Assembly (NCBI RefSeq): GCF_013128195.2
Contig: NZ_CP053452.2
Span: 1,240,001 to 1,304,000 of the forward strand
Reading direction: 5' to 3'
Origin: Frigoriglobus tundricola
GTDB lineage: Bacteria; Planctomycetota; Planctomycetia; Gemmatales; Gemmataceae
Length of the DNA: 64,000 nt
In this document: positions 39,346 through 48,163 of the stretch, in pieces
Layout of the letters: each line of letters opens with the position of its first letter
How positions within the stretch are numbered: the stretch's first letter is position 1
Program-made: the position numbers and the translations under genes
The notes under the pieces: model-generated
What the model was told of the DNA's origin: nothing
Seen by the model: only the letters and a program-made list of their open reading frames with translations
Databases searched by the model: none

Positions 39346-41367
39346 TCACACCAACTGACACGCCGGGCGCCGCTTCGCGAACTCGACGCGCACGTCGATC
39401 GTGTCCGCGCGCGGCGGCAGTGCCAGGAGCTTCAACTTGCGCATCCGCGCGAGGTACGGGATCACCGTTTGCGTGACCTGAGTGGCCCCGGACAGGCCGA
39501 CCGCTTCCAGATCCGGGAACCGCGTGAGCAACAGTGTCACTCCGGAATCGGTCACCTGTGTATCGGCCAGCCCGACCGCTTTCAGCCCGCGGAGGTGCGC
39601 GAGGTGCACCAGCCCCGTGTCCGTCACCCGCACGCAGCCGGACAGGTCCACCGCCTCCAGGCCCGGCAGCCCCGAGAGCGCTTTGAGCTTCGCGAGGTCC
39701 TCGTCGCCGGTGGTGTCCGGGTTGGGCGCGAGCCGGTACGCTTCGCCCGGCCTCGTGACCACTTCGCCCGGTAACCGAGTGCCGCTGGCCGCCCATGGCG
39801 CTTCGGGGCGATCCGTGGGGCGTGTGAACCACGTACCGCGGAGCGGAACGAGCCATTTCGTCGGCCCGGTCGGGACCGGCGGAGCGGAGATCGAGACGGC
39901 CGGCGAACCGCCCTCCAAACCGCTCGGCACAACCGCGGGTTTGCTCTGCGGTTTCGCTGGGGCGCTCTTGGCCTCCGCGGACTTCGGCGCCGGGTCCGCT
40001 GGTGCGGGCTTCGGTTCTGGCTGCACGCTGGGTGCGGACGCCTTCTGCGGGTGTTTCAACTGGCCGAGGCGCTCCGCGAGTTCGGCCGCGTCCCGGGGAC
40101 GCGCGCTCGCCTCGCTGTCCACGCAGTCGCCAATGAGGTCGATGAGTGCGTCCGACACCCCGCGGCGCCGGAGGTCGCGTTCGAACCGCGGGCTGGGCGC
40201 TTCGGCCAGCTTGCCCGTGACCATTTGGAACGCGATCACCCCCAGCGCGTGAACGTCGTCGCGCGGGTCGGGCGCGGCCCCTCGCGACTGCTGCGGGCTC
40301 GCGTATAGCGGCGTGTACGACCCGCGCATCGACGTTTCGAGCCACCCCGTCATCAGTGACACGCCAGCGGGGTGCGTGCGCAGGTAGTCCACGGCCACGC
40401 CGCCGATGCCGAAGTCGGTGATTTTCAGCGCGGGGTGCGGGGCGCGGAGCGCGGGTCCAGAAGAAGCGGCGGTCTTCTGCTCCGGGGTCCGCACTCCGGG
40501 TTCCGCGCTCAACAGAATGTTCGCCGGCTTCAGGTCGCGGTGAACGATGGCGGGGCTGAGGCGGTGGAAGGTGCCGACCGCCGCCGCGAGCTGCGTGAGC
40601 GCCGGCACGCAGAGCGCTTCGCGCTCGGCCTCGGGCACGCTCTGCCACCGGAGGATCAGATCCGTCAGGCTCCCGCCGCCGACGTACTCGTACATGAGCC
40701 ACGGGGTGTCGCCGTCGAGGACGGCGTCCAGGAGCGGCACCACGTTCGGGTGGGTGCCCTGCTCCATCACGCGGGCGATCACCCGGCCCTCGTGGGACGT
40801 GAGTTTGGCCCGCACCTTCGCATCGGTGCAGAACTTGACCGCCCGCGGGTGCGGCAGGAACGAGTGGCGCGCGAGCCACACCTCGCCGAACCCGCCGGCG
40901 CCGAGCAGTTCGTCCAGCCGCCAGCCCGGACGGCCGGGCAGGTCGCTGCCGGGCCGGAAGTGCGGCACGCGGAGCGGTAGCATCTTCACGAAGTCGTCCG
41001 GCGTGTCGAGCGCGAGGTCCGGCGGCACGGTCTTTCCGGTCGGATCGGCGGCCCGCTTCAGCGACTGCCGGACCGCACCGGGCAGTTGCGTGAGGTACAT
41101 CTCCAGAGCGATCCGCTCTTCGGCCGGCGCCTCGTGCGCCACCCGCCGGGCGATCTCTGCCGCCGCCCGCTTCGCCTCCTCGACGCTCGCCGCGGCGACC
41201 TTGGCGATTTCCTCCTTAAGCGCCGCCTGCTTCTTGCGCTCGCGGAGGAGCTGGTACGCGTGCCCCGCGACGTCGAACACATACGGCCCACCGGGAACGA
41301 GTTCGCACAACCCGCGCAGCCCCTTGTCCTTGATCGCGTGTGCCACGCACTCGAAGACCTCGAACAT
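39346..41367 (-). CDS. Ser/Thr protein kinase with C-terminal leucine-rich repeats
   Basis: A 673-residue Hanks-type kinase. An N-terminal helical region (about 1-150, EEIAKVAAASVEEAKRAAAE) precedes the kinase domain: glycine loop LGAGGFGEVWLARH, Lys in PRAVKFC, IVHRDLKPANILL, DFGIGG and the activation-segment region SYTPLYASPQQSRG. A Pro/Ala/Lys-rich linker follows, then a short planctomycete-type sequence and leucine-rich repeats (LEAVDLSGCVRVTDTGLVHL, LKAVGLADTQVTDSGVTLLL). No TM helix is seen, so it is probably cytoplasmic, unlike the receptor kinase at 53.7 kb. Start ATG 41367 with GGGGGAAC upstream; the open frame extends further but is not protein-like. Confidence 0.9.
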   Translation of the reverse strand: MFEVFECVAHAIKDKGLRGLCELVPGGPYVFDVAGHAYQLLRERKKQAALKEEIAKVAAASVEEAKRAAAEIARRVAHEAPAEERIALEMYLTQLPGAVRQSLKRAADPTGKTVPPDLALDTPDDFVKMLPLRVPHFRPGSDLPGRPGWRLDELLGAGGFGEVWLARHSFLPHPRAVKFCTDAKVRAKLTSHEGRVIARVMEQGTHPNVVPLLDAVLDGDTPWLMYEYVGGGSLTDLILRWQSVPEAEREALCVPALTQLAAAVGTFHRLSPAIVHRDLKPANILLSAEPGVRTPEQKTAASSGPALRAPHPALKITDFGIGGVAVDYLRTHPAGVSLMTGWLETSMRGSYTPLYASPQQSRGAAPDPRDDVHALGVIAFQMVTGKLAEAPSPRFERDLRRRGVSDALIDLIGDCVDSEASARPRDAAELAERLGQLKHPQKASAPSVQPEPKPAPADPAPKSAEAKSAPAKPQSKPAVVPSGLEGGSPAVSISAPPVPTGPTKWLVPLRGTWFTRPTDRPEAPWAASGTRLPGEVVTRPGEAYRLAPNPDTTGDEDLAKLKALSGLPGLEAVDLSGCVRVTDTGLVHLAHLRGLKAVGLADTQVTDSGVTLLLTRFPDLEAVGLSGATQVTQTVIPYLARMRKLKLLALPPRADTIDVRVEFAKRRPACQLV

Positions 41368-41512
41368 GCGTTCCCCCGTCGAAGTCGTCCCCGATCTCGG
41401 GCCGGCCCGTCGAGGTGCGGCCGGGCGGCCCCACCTGATATGATCTCTGACGGCGGCGAAACGAACCGGTGACCACCGGGCCGAGTATACCCCGTCAATT
41501 CCCAGGTGCGAC

Positions 41513-42433
41513 ATGCGAGTTGCATTGGCTTTCGTCTTTCTGCTCCCGTCCGTCTCCTGTGCACAAACCGAGGAGATGATCCGGTCCGTCGAGCAGAAGC
41601 TCGCCACGCTCAAGTGGATTCAGAGCCAGGAAGCTCCAGAGGGCGGCTTCTACGCCGCGCCGCAGAACCCGAACAGCAAACCGGCCCCCGTCGCCAGCCT
41701 GCGTGCGACGAGCGCCGCCGCCCGGGCCTGGAAATATCTGGGCGGCGAGGGTCTCGGCTCGAAGTTCCCCAACAAAGAGAAGCACGCGGCGTTCGTACTG
41801 AAGTGCTACGACCCGAAAACGGGCGGCTTCGCGGAACCGGACGGCAAGCCGGACGTGGCCGTCACCAGCGTCGGCGTGATGGCCGCGATGGAACTGGGCG
41901 TGCCGAAAGAGAAGTTCGCGAAAGCGATGGACTACCTCAAGGCGAACGCGAAGACCTTCGAGGAGGTTCGGATCGCTGCCGCCGGGGTCGAGGCGTGGGG
42001 CGTGAAGGACTGCCCGTTCAAGCTGGACGATTGGGTCAAAGTGGCAACCGACTACGCCGCCCGGCCGAACCCGAAGGACGACCCGGCGCGGGTCGCCGGG
42101 TCGGCTACCGCGTTCTTCCTGCGCCTGGACCGCAAACTTCCGGATGACCTGTCACTCGCTTCGCTCACGCTGCGTTCGGGCCAACGAAAAGACGGCGGGT
42201 GGGGTAAGGTCGAGGGCGATTCGGACATCGAAACCACGTACCGCGTCATGCGCGCGCTGATGTTACTGCGGGTCAAACCGAAGGACCCGCAGAAGCTCCA
42301 CGAGTACCTCGACGCGCACCGCACCAAGGACGCCGGCTACTCGACCAAGCCCGGCGACCCGTCCAGCATGAGCGGCGTGTACTACTACGCGATCGTGTCC
42401 AAGTGGCTCGATGACATGGAAGAGAAGAAGTAA
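41513..42433 (+). CDS. Secreted prenyltransferase/squalene-oxidase-repeat protein
   Basis: A 306-residue protein with a Sec signal peptide (MRVALAFVFLLPSVSCAQ). The mature part is an alpha/alpha-toroid like prenyltransferase beta-subunits and terpene cyclases, with repeat motifs EGGFYAAPQNPN, TGGFAEPDGKPDV and DGGWGKVEGDSDIETTY. The zinc and catalytic residues of farnesyltransferases are not obvious, so an enzyme role is unproven; planctomycetes have many such exported toroids. It diverges from the kinase-LRR gene. Confidence 0.85.
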   Translation: MRVALAFVFLLPSVSCAQTEEMIRSVEQKLATLKWIQSQEAPEGGFYAAPQNPNSKPAPVASLRATSAAARAWKYLGGEGLGSKFPNKEKHAAFVLKCYDPKTGGFAEPDGKPDVAVTSVGVMAAMELGVPKEKFAKAMDYLKANAKTFEEVRIAAAGVEAWGVKDCPFKLDDWVKVATDYAARPNPKDDPARVAGSATAFFLRLDRKLPDDLSLASLTLRSGQRKDGGWGKVEGDSDIETTYRVMRALMLLRVKPKDPQKLHEYLDAHRTKDAGYSTKPGDPSSMSGVYYYAIVSKWLDDMEEKK

Positions 42434-42456
42434 AACCAGCTCTCATAACGGGTTCC

Positions 42457-42538
42457 GTAGGGTGGGACGCGGCTTCGCGCCGTCCCACCGTCTTCTCGAC
42501 GCGCGGGCGGGACGGCGCAAAGCCGCGTCCCACCCTAC
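42457..42538. terminator. 30-bp inverted repeat between convergent genes
   Basis: Arms 42457-42486 and 42509-42538 (outer sequence GTAGGGTGGGACGCGGC) are complementary at 29 of 30 positions. It lies between the toroid gene (plus) and the membrane-protein gene (minus), so a bidirectional terminator is likely. Confidence 0.65.
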
Positions 42539-42558
42539 AAAACTCATCCGATCGGTTC

Positions 42559-42954
42559 TCACGCCGCCGCGGCCGCTTCCGCCGCCTTCCGTGCCTTCTT
42601 CGCGTCGATGAACGACTTCACGCACAGCCCCAGAAACAGCCCCGACAACACGGTCATGGTCAGGCCGACGAGAACCGCCGTCTGCTCGAAATCGAACTTC
42701 CGCAGGATCACCGGGACCAACCCGCCAACGGTGCCCAGGAGGCCCAAAACCGCGGCGCCGTGCATCGCGTGCTTCCGGGCACCGGGGGCGGCGAGCGAGA
42801 CGAGCCCGGTCAGCAGGATCGGAACCCCGATGAACGCCGGCGACAGGGCCGAAATCTGGTACGGTTTGCCCCCGCCCAGCGTGTTGGGCGAAACGTACGC
42901 GGTCACCCCGAGACCGGACAACAGCAGGCCGAACAAGATCGCGTAGCTTGGCAC
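42559..42954 (-). CDS. Small four-helix membrane protein
   Basis: A 131-residue protein starting at GTG 42954 (VPSYAILFGLLLSGLGVTAY), preceded by GGGGGAA, which decides against the longer open frame. Four hydrophobic segments are visible: AILFGLLLSGLGVTAYV, IGVPILLTGLVSLAA, GAAVLGLLGTVGGLVPVIL and TAVLVGLTMTVLSGLFLGLCV, with a short basic/Ala-rich C-terminal tail. No known family. It is the last gene of a minus-strand run proC, guaA, small gene, this gene. Confidence 0.75.
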   Translation of the reverse strand: MPSYAILFGLLLSGLGVTAYVSPNTLGGGKPYQISALSPAFIGVPILLTGLVSLAAPGARKHAMHGAAVLGLLGTVGGLVPVILRKFDFEQTAVLVGLTMTVLSGLFLGLCVKSFIDAKKARKAAEAAAAA

Positions 42955-42989
42955 AGTGAATTCCCCCAGGTGGATCGACTCACTTATCT

Positions 42990-43235
42990 CTAGCCGGCGC
43001 GATTCAGTTCCGCCAGCACCCGCCGCACGAGTTCGTCCGGCCCCTCGAGATCTACACACCACGCGTCAACAAACACGGTGAGCGTCTCGAAACCGACACG
43101 AAACCCACTCAATCCGGTTGGGAGGGGGACGTCGAGGGGCGAATCGTCCTCCGGACGCGCGCCGAGCGCCGCGAGCGCGTCGAGCAGCGCGGTTTGCGTG
43201 GCGAGATCGTCCGTGGAGCAGATGTTCACGCTCAT
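42990..43235 (-). CDS. Small hypothetical protein
   Basis: An 81-residue, acidic, protein-like frame (MSVNICSTDDLATQTALLDA, then FRVGFETLTVFVDAWCVDLE). ATG 43235 is used because it removes five residues encoded by a flanking repeat. It lies between guaA and the membrane-protein gene on the same strand, 35 bases before the latter. No known domain. A genuine gene is likely from its composition and position but not certain. Confidence 0.55.
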   Translation of the reverse strand: MSVNICSTDDLATQTALLDALAALGARPEDDSPLDVPLPTGLSGFRVGFETLTVFVDAWCVDLEGPDELVRRVLAELNRAG

Positions 43236-43375
43236 CAGACCCACCCCCAACCCCTCCCTGAAGGGAGGGGGGCAAAACCATCATCTCTTCTACCTTTGGG
43301 AGGGCTTCAAACCGAAATCACTCCGACTCTTGCTCCCCTCCCTTCAGGGAGGGACTGGGGGGTGGGTCTTCGGGC

Positions 43376-44920
43376 CTACTCCCACTCGATCGTCGCGGGC
43401 GGCTTGCTGCTGATGTCGTACACCACGCGGTTCACGCCCTTCACTTTGTTGATGATGGCGGTCGCGACGCGGGCGAGCAGGTCCTCCGGGAGCCGCGACC
43501 AGTCCGCGGTCATGAAGTCGTCCGTTTGGACGCACCGCAGGCACACGGCGTTCTCGTAGGTGCGGCCGTCGCCCATCACCCCCACGGACTGTACCGGGAG
43601 CAGCACCGCGAACGCCTGTGAGGTCTTGCGGTACAAACCGGCCTTCCGGAGTTCCTCCAGGAAAATCGTGTCCGCTTTGCGGAGCGTCGCGAGTTTCGCT
43701 TCGGTCACCTCGCCGAGGCACCGCACCGCGAGACCGGGGCCGGGGAACGGGTGGCGCCACACCACGTCTTCCGGCAGGCCCAGTTCGGTGCCGAGCTTGC
43801 GCACCTCGTCCTTGAACAGGTCGCGGAGCGGTTCGATCAGCTCGAAGCCGAGTTCGGCCGGGAGCCCGCCGACGTTGTGGTGCAACTTGATCGTCGCGGC
43901 CGGGCCGTCGACGCTCCCGCCGCTCTCGATCACGTCCGGGTACAGCGTGCCCTGTGCCAGGAAGTGGGCGTCGGGGATGCTCTTCGCCTCGTGCTCGAAC
44001 ACGTCGATGAACACTTTCCCGATGATCTTCCGCTTCTGCTGCGGGTCGGTCACCCCCGCGAGCGCGGACAGGAACCGGTCCTTCGCGTCCACCGCGTGCA
44101 GGTCGGCCTTGAACCAGTCGCGGAACGTGTGCTTCACCAGTTCCGTTTCGCCCTCGCGCATCAGGCCGTTATCGACGTAGATGCACGCGACCTGCGGACC
44201 GATCGCCTTGACCAGGAGCGCGGCGCACACGCTCGAATCGACGCCGCCCGAGAGCCCGCAGATGACGCGCCGGGAGCCGACCCGCGCCCGGATGTCGCGG
44301 ACCGTGTTGTCGATGAACGCGGTCATCTTCCACTGCCCGGAGCACCCGCACGCGTCGCGGAGGAAGTTCGCCAGGATCTGCCCCCCGTGGGGCGTGTGCG
44401 CGACTTCGGGGTGGAACTGGAGGCCGAACAGCGGGCGGCTCTTGTGCTTCACCGCGGCCAGCGGGCACGTGTCCGTGGACGCGAGCGGCTCGAAGTCGCC
44501 GCTCACGTTCTGCACCTGGTCGCCGTGGCTCATCCACACGGTCGATTCGGTCGGGTAGCCCTGGAAGATGGTGTTGCGGTCGGTCACGGTGAGCGTGGCG
44601 CGGCCGTACTCGCGGGTGTGCGCGCCGCCGCCGACCTGGCCGCCGAGGAAGTGGCAGGCGAGTTGCATCCCGTAGCAGATGCCGAGCACGGGGATGCCGA
44701 GATCGAAGATCTTCGGGTCGCAGTGCGGGGCGCCCGGCTCGTACACGCTCGACGGGCCGCCGGACAGGATGATGCCCTTCGGGTTCAGCTCCTTGACGCG
44801 CTCGGCCGAGAGGTCGTGGCGGACCACCTGACAGAACACGTTCTGCTCGCGCACCCGACGCGCGATGAGCTGGCCGAACTGAGAGCCGAAGTCGAAAATC
44901 AGGACGAGTTCGTTTGTCAT
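43376..44920 (-). CDS. guaA: GMP synthase (glutamine-hydrolysing)
   Basis: Makes GMP from XMP, ATP and glutamine. The 514-residue protein has the class I amidotransferase domain ([16 protein letters not shown], catalytic Cys in [16 protein letters not shown], His-x-Glu in [12 protein letters not shown]) and the ATP-pyrophosphatase domain with P-loop [15 protein letters not shown], then the dimerisation domain ([16 protein letters not shown], ending KPPATIEWE). Start ATG 44920 ([12 protein letters not shown]); upstream open frame is not protein-like. It follows proC on the same strand. Confidence 0.97.
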   Translation of the reverse strand: MTNELVLIFDFGSQFGQLIARRVREQNVFCQVVRHDLSAERVKELNPKGIILSGGPSSVYEPGAPHCDPKIFDLGIPVLGICYGMQLACHFLGGQVGGGAHTREYGRATLTVTDRNTIFQGYPTESTVWMSHGDQVQNVSGDFEPLASTDTCPLAAVKHKSRPLFGLQFHPEVAHTPHGGQILANFLRDACGCSGQWKMTAFIDNTVRDIRARVGSRRVICGLSGGVDSSVCAALLVKAIGPQVACIYVDNGLMREGETELVKHTFRDWFKADLHAVDAKDRFLSALAGVTDPQQKRKIIGKVFIDVFEHEAKSIPDAHFLAQGTLYPDVIESGGSVDGPAATIKLHHNVGGLPAELGFELIEPLRDLFKDEVRKLGTELGLPEDVVWRHPFPGPGLAVRCLGEVTEAKLATLRKADTIFLEELRKAGLYRKTSQAFAVLLPVQSVGVMGDGRTYENAVCLRCVQTDDFMTADWSRLPEDLLARVATAIINKVKGVNRVVYDISSKPPATIEWE

Positions 44921-44966
44921 AAGTGGACCAAAAACAGTTTCACCGCAGAGAAAAGGCGAAGACCGG

Positions 44967-45091
44967 ATTAACCACAGAGGCACAGAGGGCACAGAGAAAG
45001 AAAAAACCGAGATGGAAGAAGGGAATCAAGAACTTTGCTTTCTCCCTCTGTATTTGCCTTGCTCTGTGTTCTCTGTGCCTCTGTGGTTAAT
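44967..45091. repeat. Perfect 21-bp inverted repeat, A-rich type
   Basis: Arms 44967-44987 and 45071-45091 (core TAACCACAGAGGCACAGAG) are perfect and enclose an 83-base, purine-rich loop. The right arm overlaps the end of proC. It resembles in composition the element at 51716-51816 and is much less GC-rich than the genes around it. It could end the proC message or be a repeat-family copy. Confidence 0.6.
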
Positions 45092-45923
45092 CACCCTTCT
45101 GCTTTCCTAACTCCTGAGCCCGCTTGGTAGCGGCTTCCACGGCATCCATTGCGGCGGCGCGGAAGGCCGCTCGCTCCAGCGCGTGCAGACCCGCGATCGT
45201 TGTGCCCCCGGGGCTGGCGACCGCGTCCTTCAGCGCGCCGGGGTGCTGGCCCGTTTCGAGAACCATTTTCGCCGCGCCCAGCACCGTCTGCGCCGCGAGC
45301 GCTTGCGCCGCGTCACGCGGGAGCCCGCACTTCACGCCGCCGTCGGCCAGCGCCTCGATGAAGAGGTACACGAACGCCGGGCCGCTCCCGCTGAGACCGG
45401 TGACCGCGTCGAGAAGGGGTTCGGGCACCTGGCGGACGGCGCCGACCGCGCGGAAGAGGCGTTCCACGAGGGCCGCGTCGTCGGGTGTCGCCGTCGGCCC
45501 GGGCGAGAATCCGGTCGCACTCGCCCCGACAAGGCACGGCGTGTTCGGCATCACGCGCACGAGCCGGGTGTCGGGCCCCAGGCCGTCGGCGAGCGTTTTC
45601 AGCGTGAGCCCGGCCGCGATCGAGACGAACAGGTGCGCGGGCCGCACGGCCAGTTTGATCCCCGCGAGGACCGCGGGCATCACCTGCGGCTTCACCGCGA
45701 GAACGAGGACGTCACAGGCCGCGAGGACATCGATATTCGAGGTCACGGCTTTGGCGCCGGTCGCGGCCTCGAACCGCGCGCGGACTTCGGGGTTCGGGTC
45801 GGCGGCGCGGGTCCGTGTCACGTCGAGCAGGCCCGCTTTCGCCCAGCCGGCGGCGAGTGCGGTCGCCATCTGGCCCGCACCCAGGAAACCGACCGCCAAA
45901 GGGACCGCGGGTTCGCCCGGCAT
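45087..45923 (-). CDS. proC: Pyrroline-5-carboxylate reductase
   Basis: Last step of proline synthesis, NAD(P)H-dependent. 278 residues, normal length. Rossmann motif VGFLGAGQMATALAAGWAKA, VLAVKPQVMPAVL, VSIAAGLTLKTL, RVMPNTPCLVGASATGF and the C-terminal signature DAVTGLSGSGPAFVYLFIEA, then DAVASPGGTTIAGLHALE are all intact. Upstream of guaA on the same strand. It diverges from the MFS carrier gene with a 194-base gap. Confidence 0.96.
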   Translation of the reverse strand: MPGEPAVPLAVGFLGAGQMATALAAGWAKAGLLDVTRTRAADPNPEVRARFEAATGAKAVTSNIDVLAACDVLVLAVKPQVMPAVLAGIKLAVRPAHLFVSIAAGLTLKTLADGLGPDTRLVRVMPNTPCLVGASATGFSPGPTATPDDAALVERLFRAVGAVRQVPEPLLDAVTGLSGSGPAFVYLFIEALADGGVKCGLPRDAAQALAAQTVLGAAKMVLETGQHPGALKDAVASPGGTTIAGLHALERAAFRAAAMDAVEAATKRAQELGKQKGD

Positions 45924-46117
45924 CAGTCCGCCGCCTCCGCCCGAACAGGCGCCGCCCGTCTGGTAAGAGCGGCCGGTGTGCCCGATAAGGAAAGAATCAT
46001 CATATCACCCCGAGCGCACTTGCGGAAATACTGGCGTCGGATCGGGCCGCGGTGTAATGTTGCTGGGACGTCGTAACCCCACTGCCCGCTACCATCCCGC
46101 CCGCGGACCCGCTGCCA

Positions 46118-47605
46118 ATGTCGTCAGTCGTCCCCGCCGCCAAGCCCGAGCCCGTCGCCACCCCGCGCACGGGCTGGGCCACGCTCCGAGACCTCGACCG
46201 GTACCAGTGGTTCGTGTTCTTCGTGGCCGCCATCGCGTGGATGGCGGACTGCATGGACCAGCAACTGTTCAACCTTGCCCGCGTCATGTCGCTGACCGAC
46301 CTGTTGGGCGGCGCCGCTGCGAACAAGGACGAGGTGACCACCTGGGCCGGGCGCGCCACGTCCGTGTTCCTCCTCGGCTGGGCCAGCGGCGGGCTCGTGT
46401 TCGGCATGTACGGCGACCGCATCGGCCGGGTCCGCACGCTGACCTACACCATCCTCCTGTACTCGGTGTTCACCGGCCTGAGCGCGCTCTCGCAGGGGCC
46501 GTACGACTACTGCGTGTACCGGTTCCTCACCGGGTTGGGCGTCGGCGGTGTGTTCGCGGCCGCGGTGTCGCTGATCGCCGAAACGATGCCCGGGCACGCC
46601 CGGCCGTTCACCCTCGGCCTCATGCAGGCGAGCTCGGCCATCGGCAACTGCACGGCCGCGCTCCTGTTCATCGCCCTGGGCCTGATGGAACTGAACGGCC
46701 ACCTGGACGCCCTCAAGAGCCTCAAGCTGAACGCGTGGCGGATCCTGTTTCTCGTCGGGCTCGCTCCCGCGGTGCTGGTGATCTTCATCCAGCGGCGATT
46801 GGCGGAGCCGGCGTCGTGGGTGCGGGCGAAGGCGGCGTCCGACGACGGAACGGGCCGCAAGCTCGGCTCCTACGCCGACCTGTTCACCGGTCCGGTCACC
46901 CGCAAGCACGCCCTACTCGGCATGCTGCTGGCGTTCGTCGGCGTGGTCGGGTTGTGGGGCATCGCGTTCTTTTCCGTCGATCTCCAGCAAACGATCTTCC
47001 GGCCCACGTTCGCCAAAGAAGCGGAAGCCCTGCACCCGTACCCGGCCGACGCCACGCCCGAGGCGAAGGCCGCGGTCGATCACGACCGGGGGCGGTACCT
47101 CGCCGGGCAGCGGATCGTGTGGGCGGGCGTCACCTCGCTGGCGATCAACGTGGGCGCGTTCGTCGGGATGTCGGGGTTCTCGTGGCTGGCGAGCAAGATC
47201 GGCCGCCGGCCGGCGTTCGCGATCACGCTCGTGGCCGCGGCGGCGAGCGTGGCGCTCGTGTTCTGGGGGATGCACACGCGCGCGGACATCGTCTGGATGA
47301 ACTTCCTCATGGGGCTGAGTATGCTCGCGCTGTTCGGCGGGTACGCGATCTACCTGCCGGAACTGTTCCCGACGCGGCTCCGGGCGACCGGAACGAGTTT
47401 CTGCTACAACGTCGGCCGGTTCATCGCGGCCAGCGGGCCGGTCGTGCTCGGCGTGCTGACGACGGACGTGTTCGCGAGCGCGAAGGCGGAGGGCGAGAGC
47501 ATGCCGTTCCGGTACGCCGGGCTGACCATGTGCAGCATCTTCGCGCTGGGGCTCGTCGTGCTGCCGTTCCTACCGGAGACGAAGGACAAGCCGCTCCCGG
47601 AGTGA
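46118..47605 (+). CDS. MFS transporter
   Basis: A 495-residue inner-membrane carrier with 12 hydrophobic segments. The loop-2/3 motif reads GMYGDRIGRVRTLTY and the last-third motif PELFPTRLRATG resembles the sugar/organic-acid group (sugar porter or AAHS-like). A larger central region (about 235-330) lies between the two halves. No operon partner that reveals the substrate; a small gene of unknown function follows after 50 bases. Confidence 0.9.
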   Translation: MSSVVPAAKPEPVATPRTGWATLRDLDRYQWFVFFVAAIAWMADCMDQQLFNLARVMSLTDLLGGAAANKDEVTTWAGRATSVFLLGWASGGLVFGMYGDRIGRVRTLTYTILLYSVFTGLSALSQGPYDYCVYRFLTGLGVGGVFAAAVSLIAETMPGHARPFTLGLMQASSAIGNCTAALLFIALGLMELNGHLDALKSLKLNAWRILFLVGLAPAVLVIFIQRRLAEPASWVRAKAASDDGTGRKLGSYADLFTGPVTRKHALLGMLLAFVGVVGLWGIAFFSVDLQQTIFRPTFAKEAEALHPYPADATPEAKAAVDHDRGRYLAGQRIVWAGVTSLAINVGAFVGMSGFSWLASKIGRRPAFAITLVAAAASVALVFWGMHTRADIVWMNFLMGLSMLALFGGYAIYLPELFPTRLRATGTSFCYNVGRFIAASGPVVLGVLTTDVFASAKAEGESMPFRYAGLTMCSIFALGLVVLPFLPETKDKPLPE

Positions 47606-47655
47606 TATACCTCGCGTAGCGGACCGCATTTTTCGTTGGAACGAGGAGAGGCGCA

Positions 47656-47922
47656 GTGACTTCGACGCAGCCAGTTCCCCCGTGGCTCACCACCCGCGGC
47701 GGGGCGCTCAAGCCGGGCGTCCGGCCGGAGACCACGTTCGTGATGCTCGAGGGGGGCCCGAAGTACAAGCTGGAGGTGCGCCCGGCGGAGGGCAAGTTCG
47801 CGTGCGCGGTGAGCAACACCGTGAACGGCAAGCGCCTCGACGACCCGAAGGCGATCTACCCGGACGCCAGCGCCGCCGTCGCGGGCGGTCTGGAGCAACT
47901 GCGCAGCGCGCTGGGCTGGTGA
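47656..47922 (+). CDS. Small hypothetical protein
   Basis: An 88-residue frame starting at GTG 47656 with GAGGAGAGG upstream. The sequence (TFVMLEGGPKYKLEVRPAEG, KFACAVSNTVNGKRLDDPKA) is protein-like, soluble and without signal peptide. Family unknown. It follows the MFS gene closely and may be co-transcribed. The start site has a good ribosome-binding sequence, which supports a real gene. Confidence 0.65.
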   Translation: MTSTQPVPPWLTTRGGALKPGVRPETTFVMLEGGPKYKLEVRPAEGKFACAVSNTVNGKRLDDPKAIYPDASAAVAGGLEQLRSALGW

Positions 47923-48039
47923 AGCAGAGAGTAGGTCACTCGCTCCGCGAGTGACGCCCGCCACGAACGCCAAATGGGAAGTGCGTGACTCGCCAGCTCT
48001 CAGAAATTATGCTCTGCGCGGTGTGAGCGGGAACCTTTT

Positions 48040-48066
48040 GGTTTTCAGCCTGAAGGGCTGAAAACC
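48040..48066. terminator. Hairpin between convergent genes
   Basis: GGTTTTCAGCC and GGCTGAAAACC form a perfect 11-pair stem around TGAAG. It has a T-run (GGTTTTC) on one side and the matching A-run on the other, as expected of a bidirectional rho-independent terminator. A second GC hairpin (CCGCGGCCGG/CCGGCCGCGG) lies at 48111-48137. Confidence 0.7.
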
Positions 48067-48163
48067 CCGGCACGGGAACCCGACACCAAAGACCTCATTC
48101 CCGACCTGGGCCGCGGCCGGCAAACGGCCGGCCGCGGCGCGGGAATGGCTCCCACGGTCGACT

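Noticed and set aside
39346-41613. A longer start for the kinase-LRR gene
   Set aside because: The first 82 codons have no protein-like pattern and overlap the start of the divergent toroid gene; ATG 41367 begins a helical, protein-like stretch.
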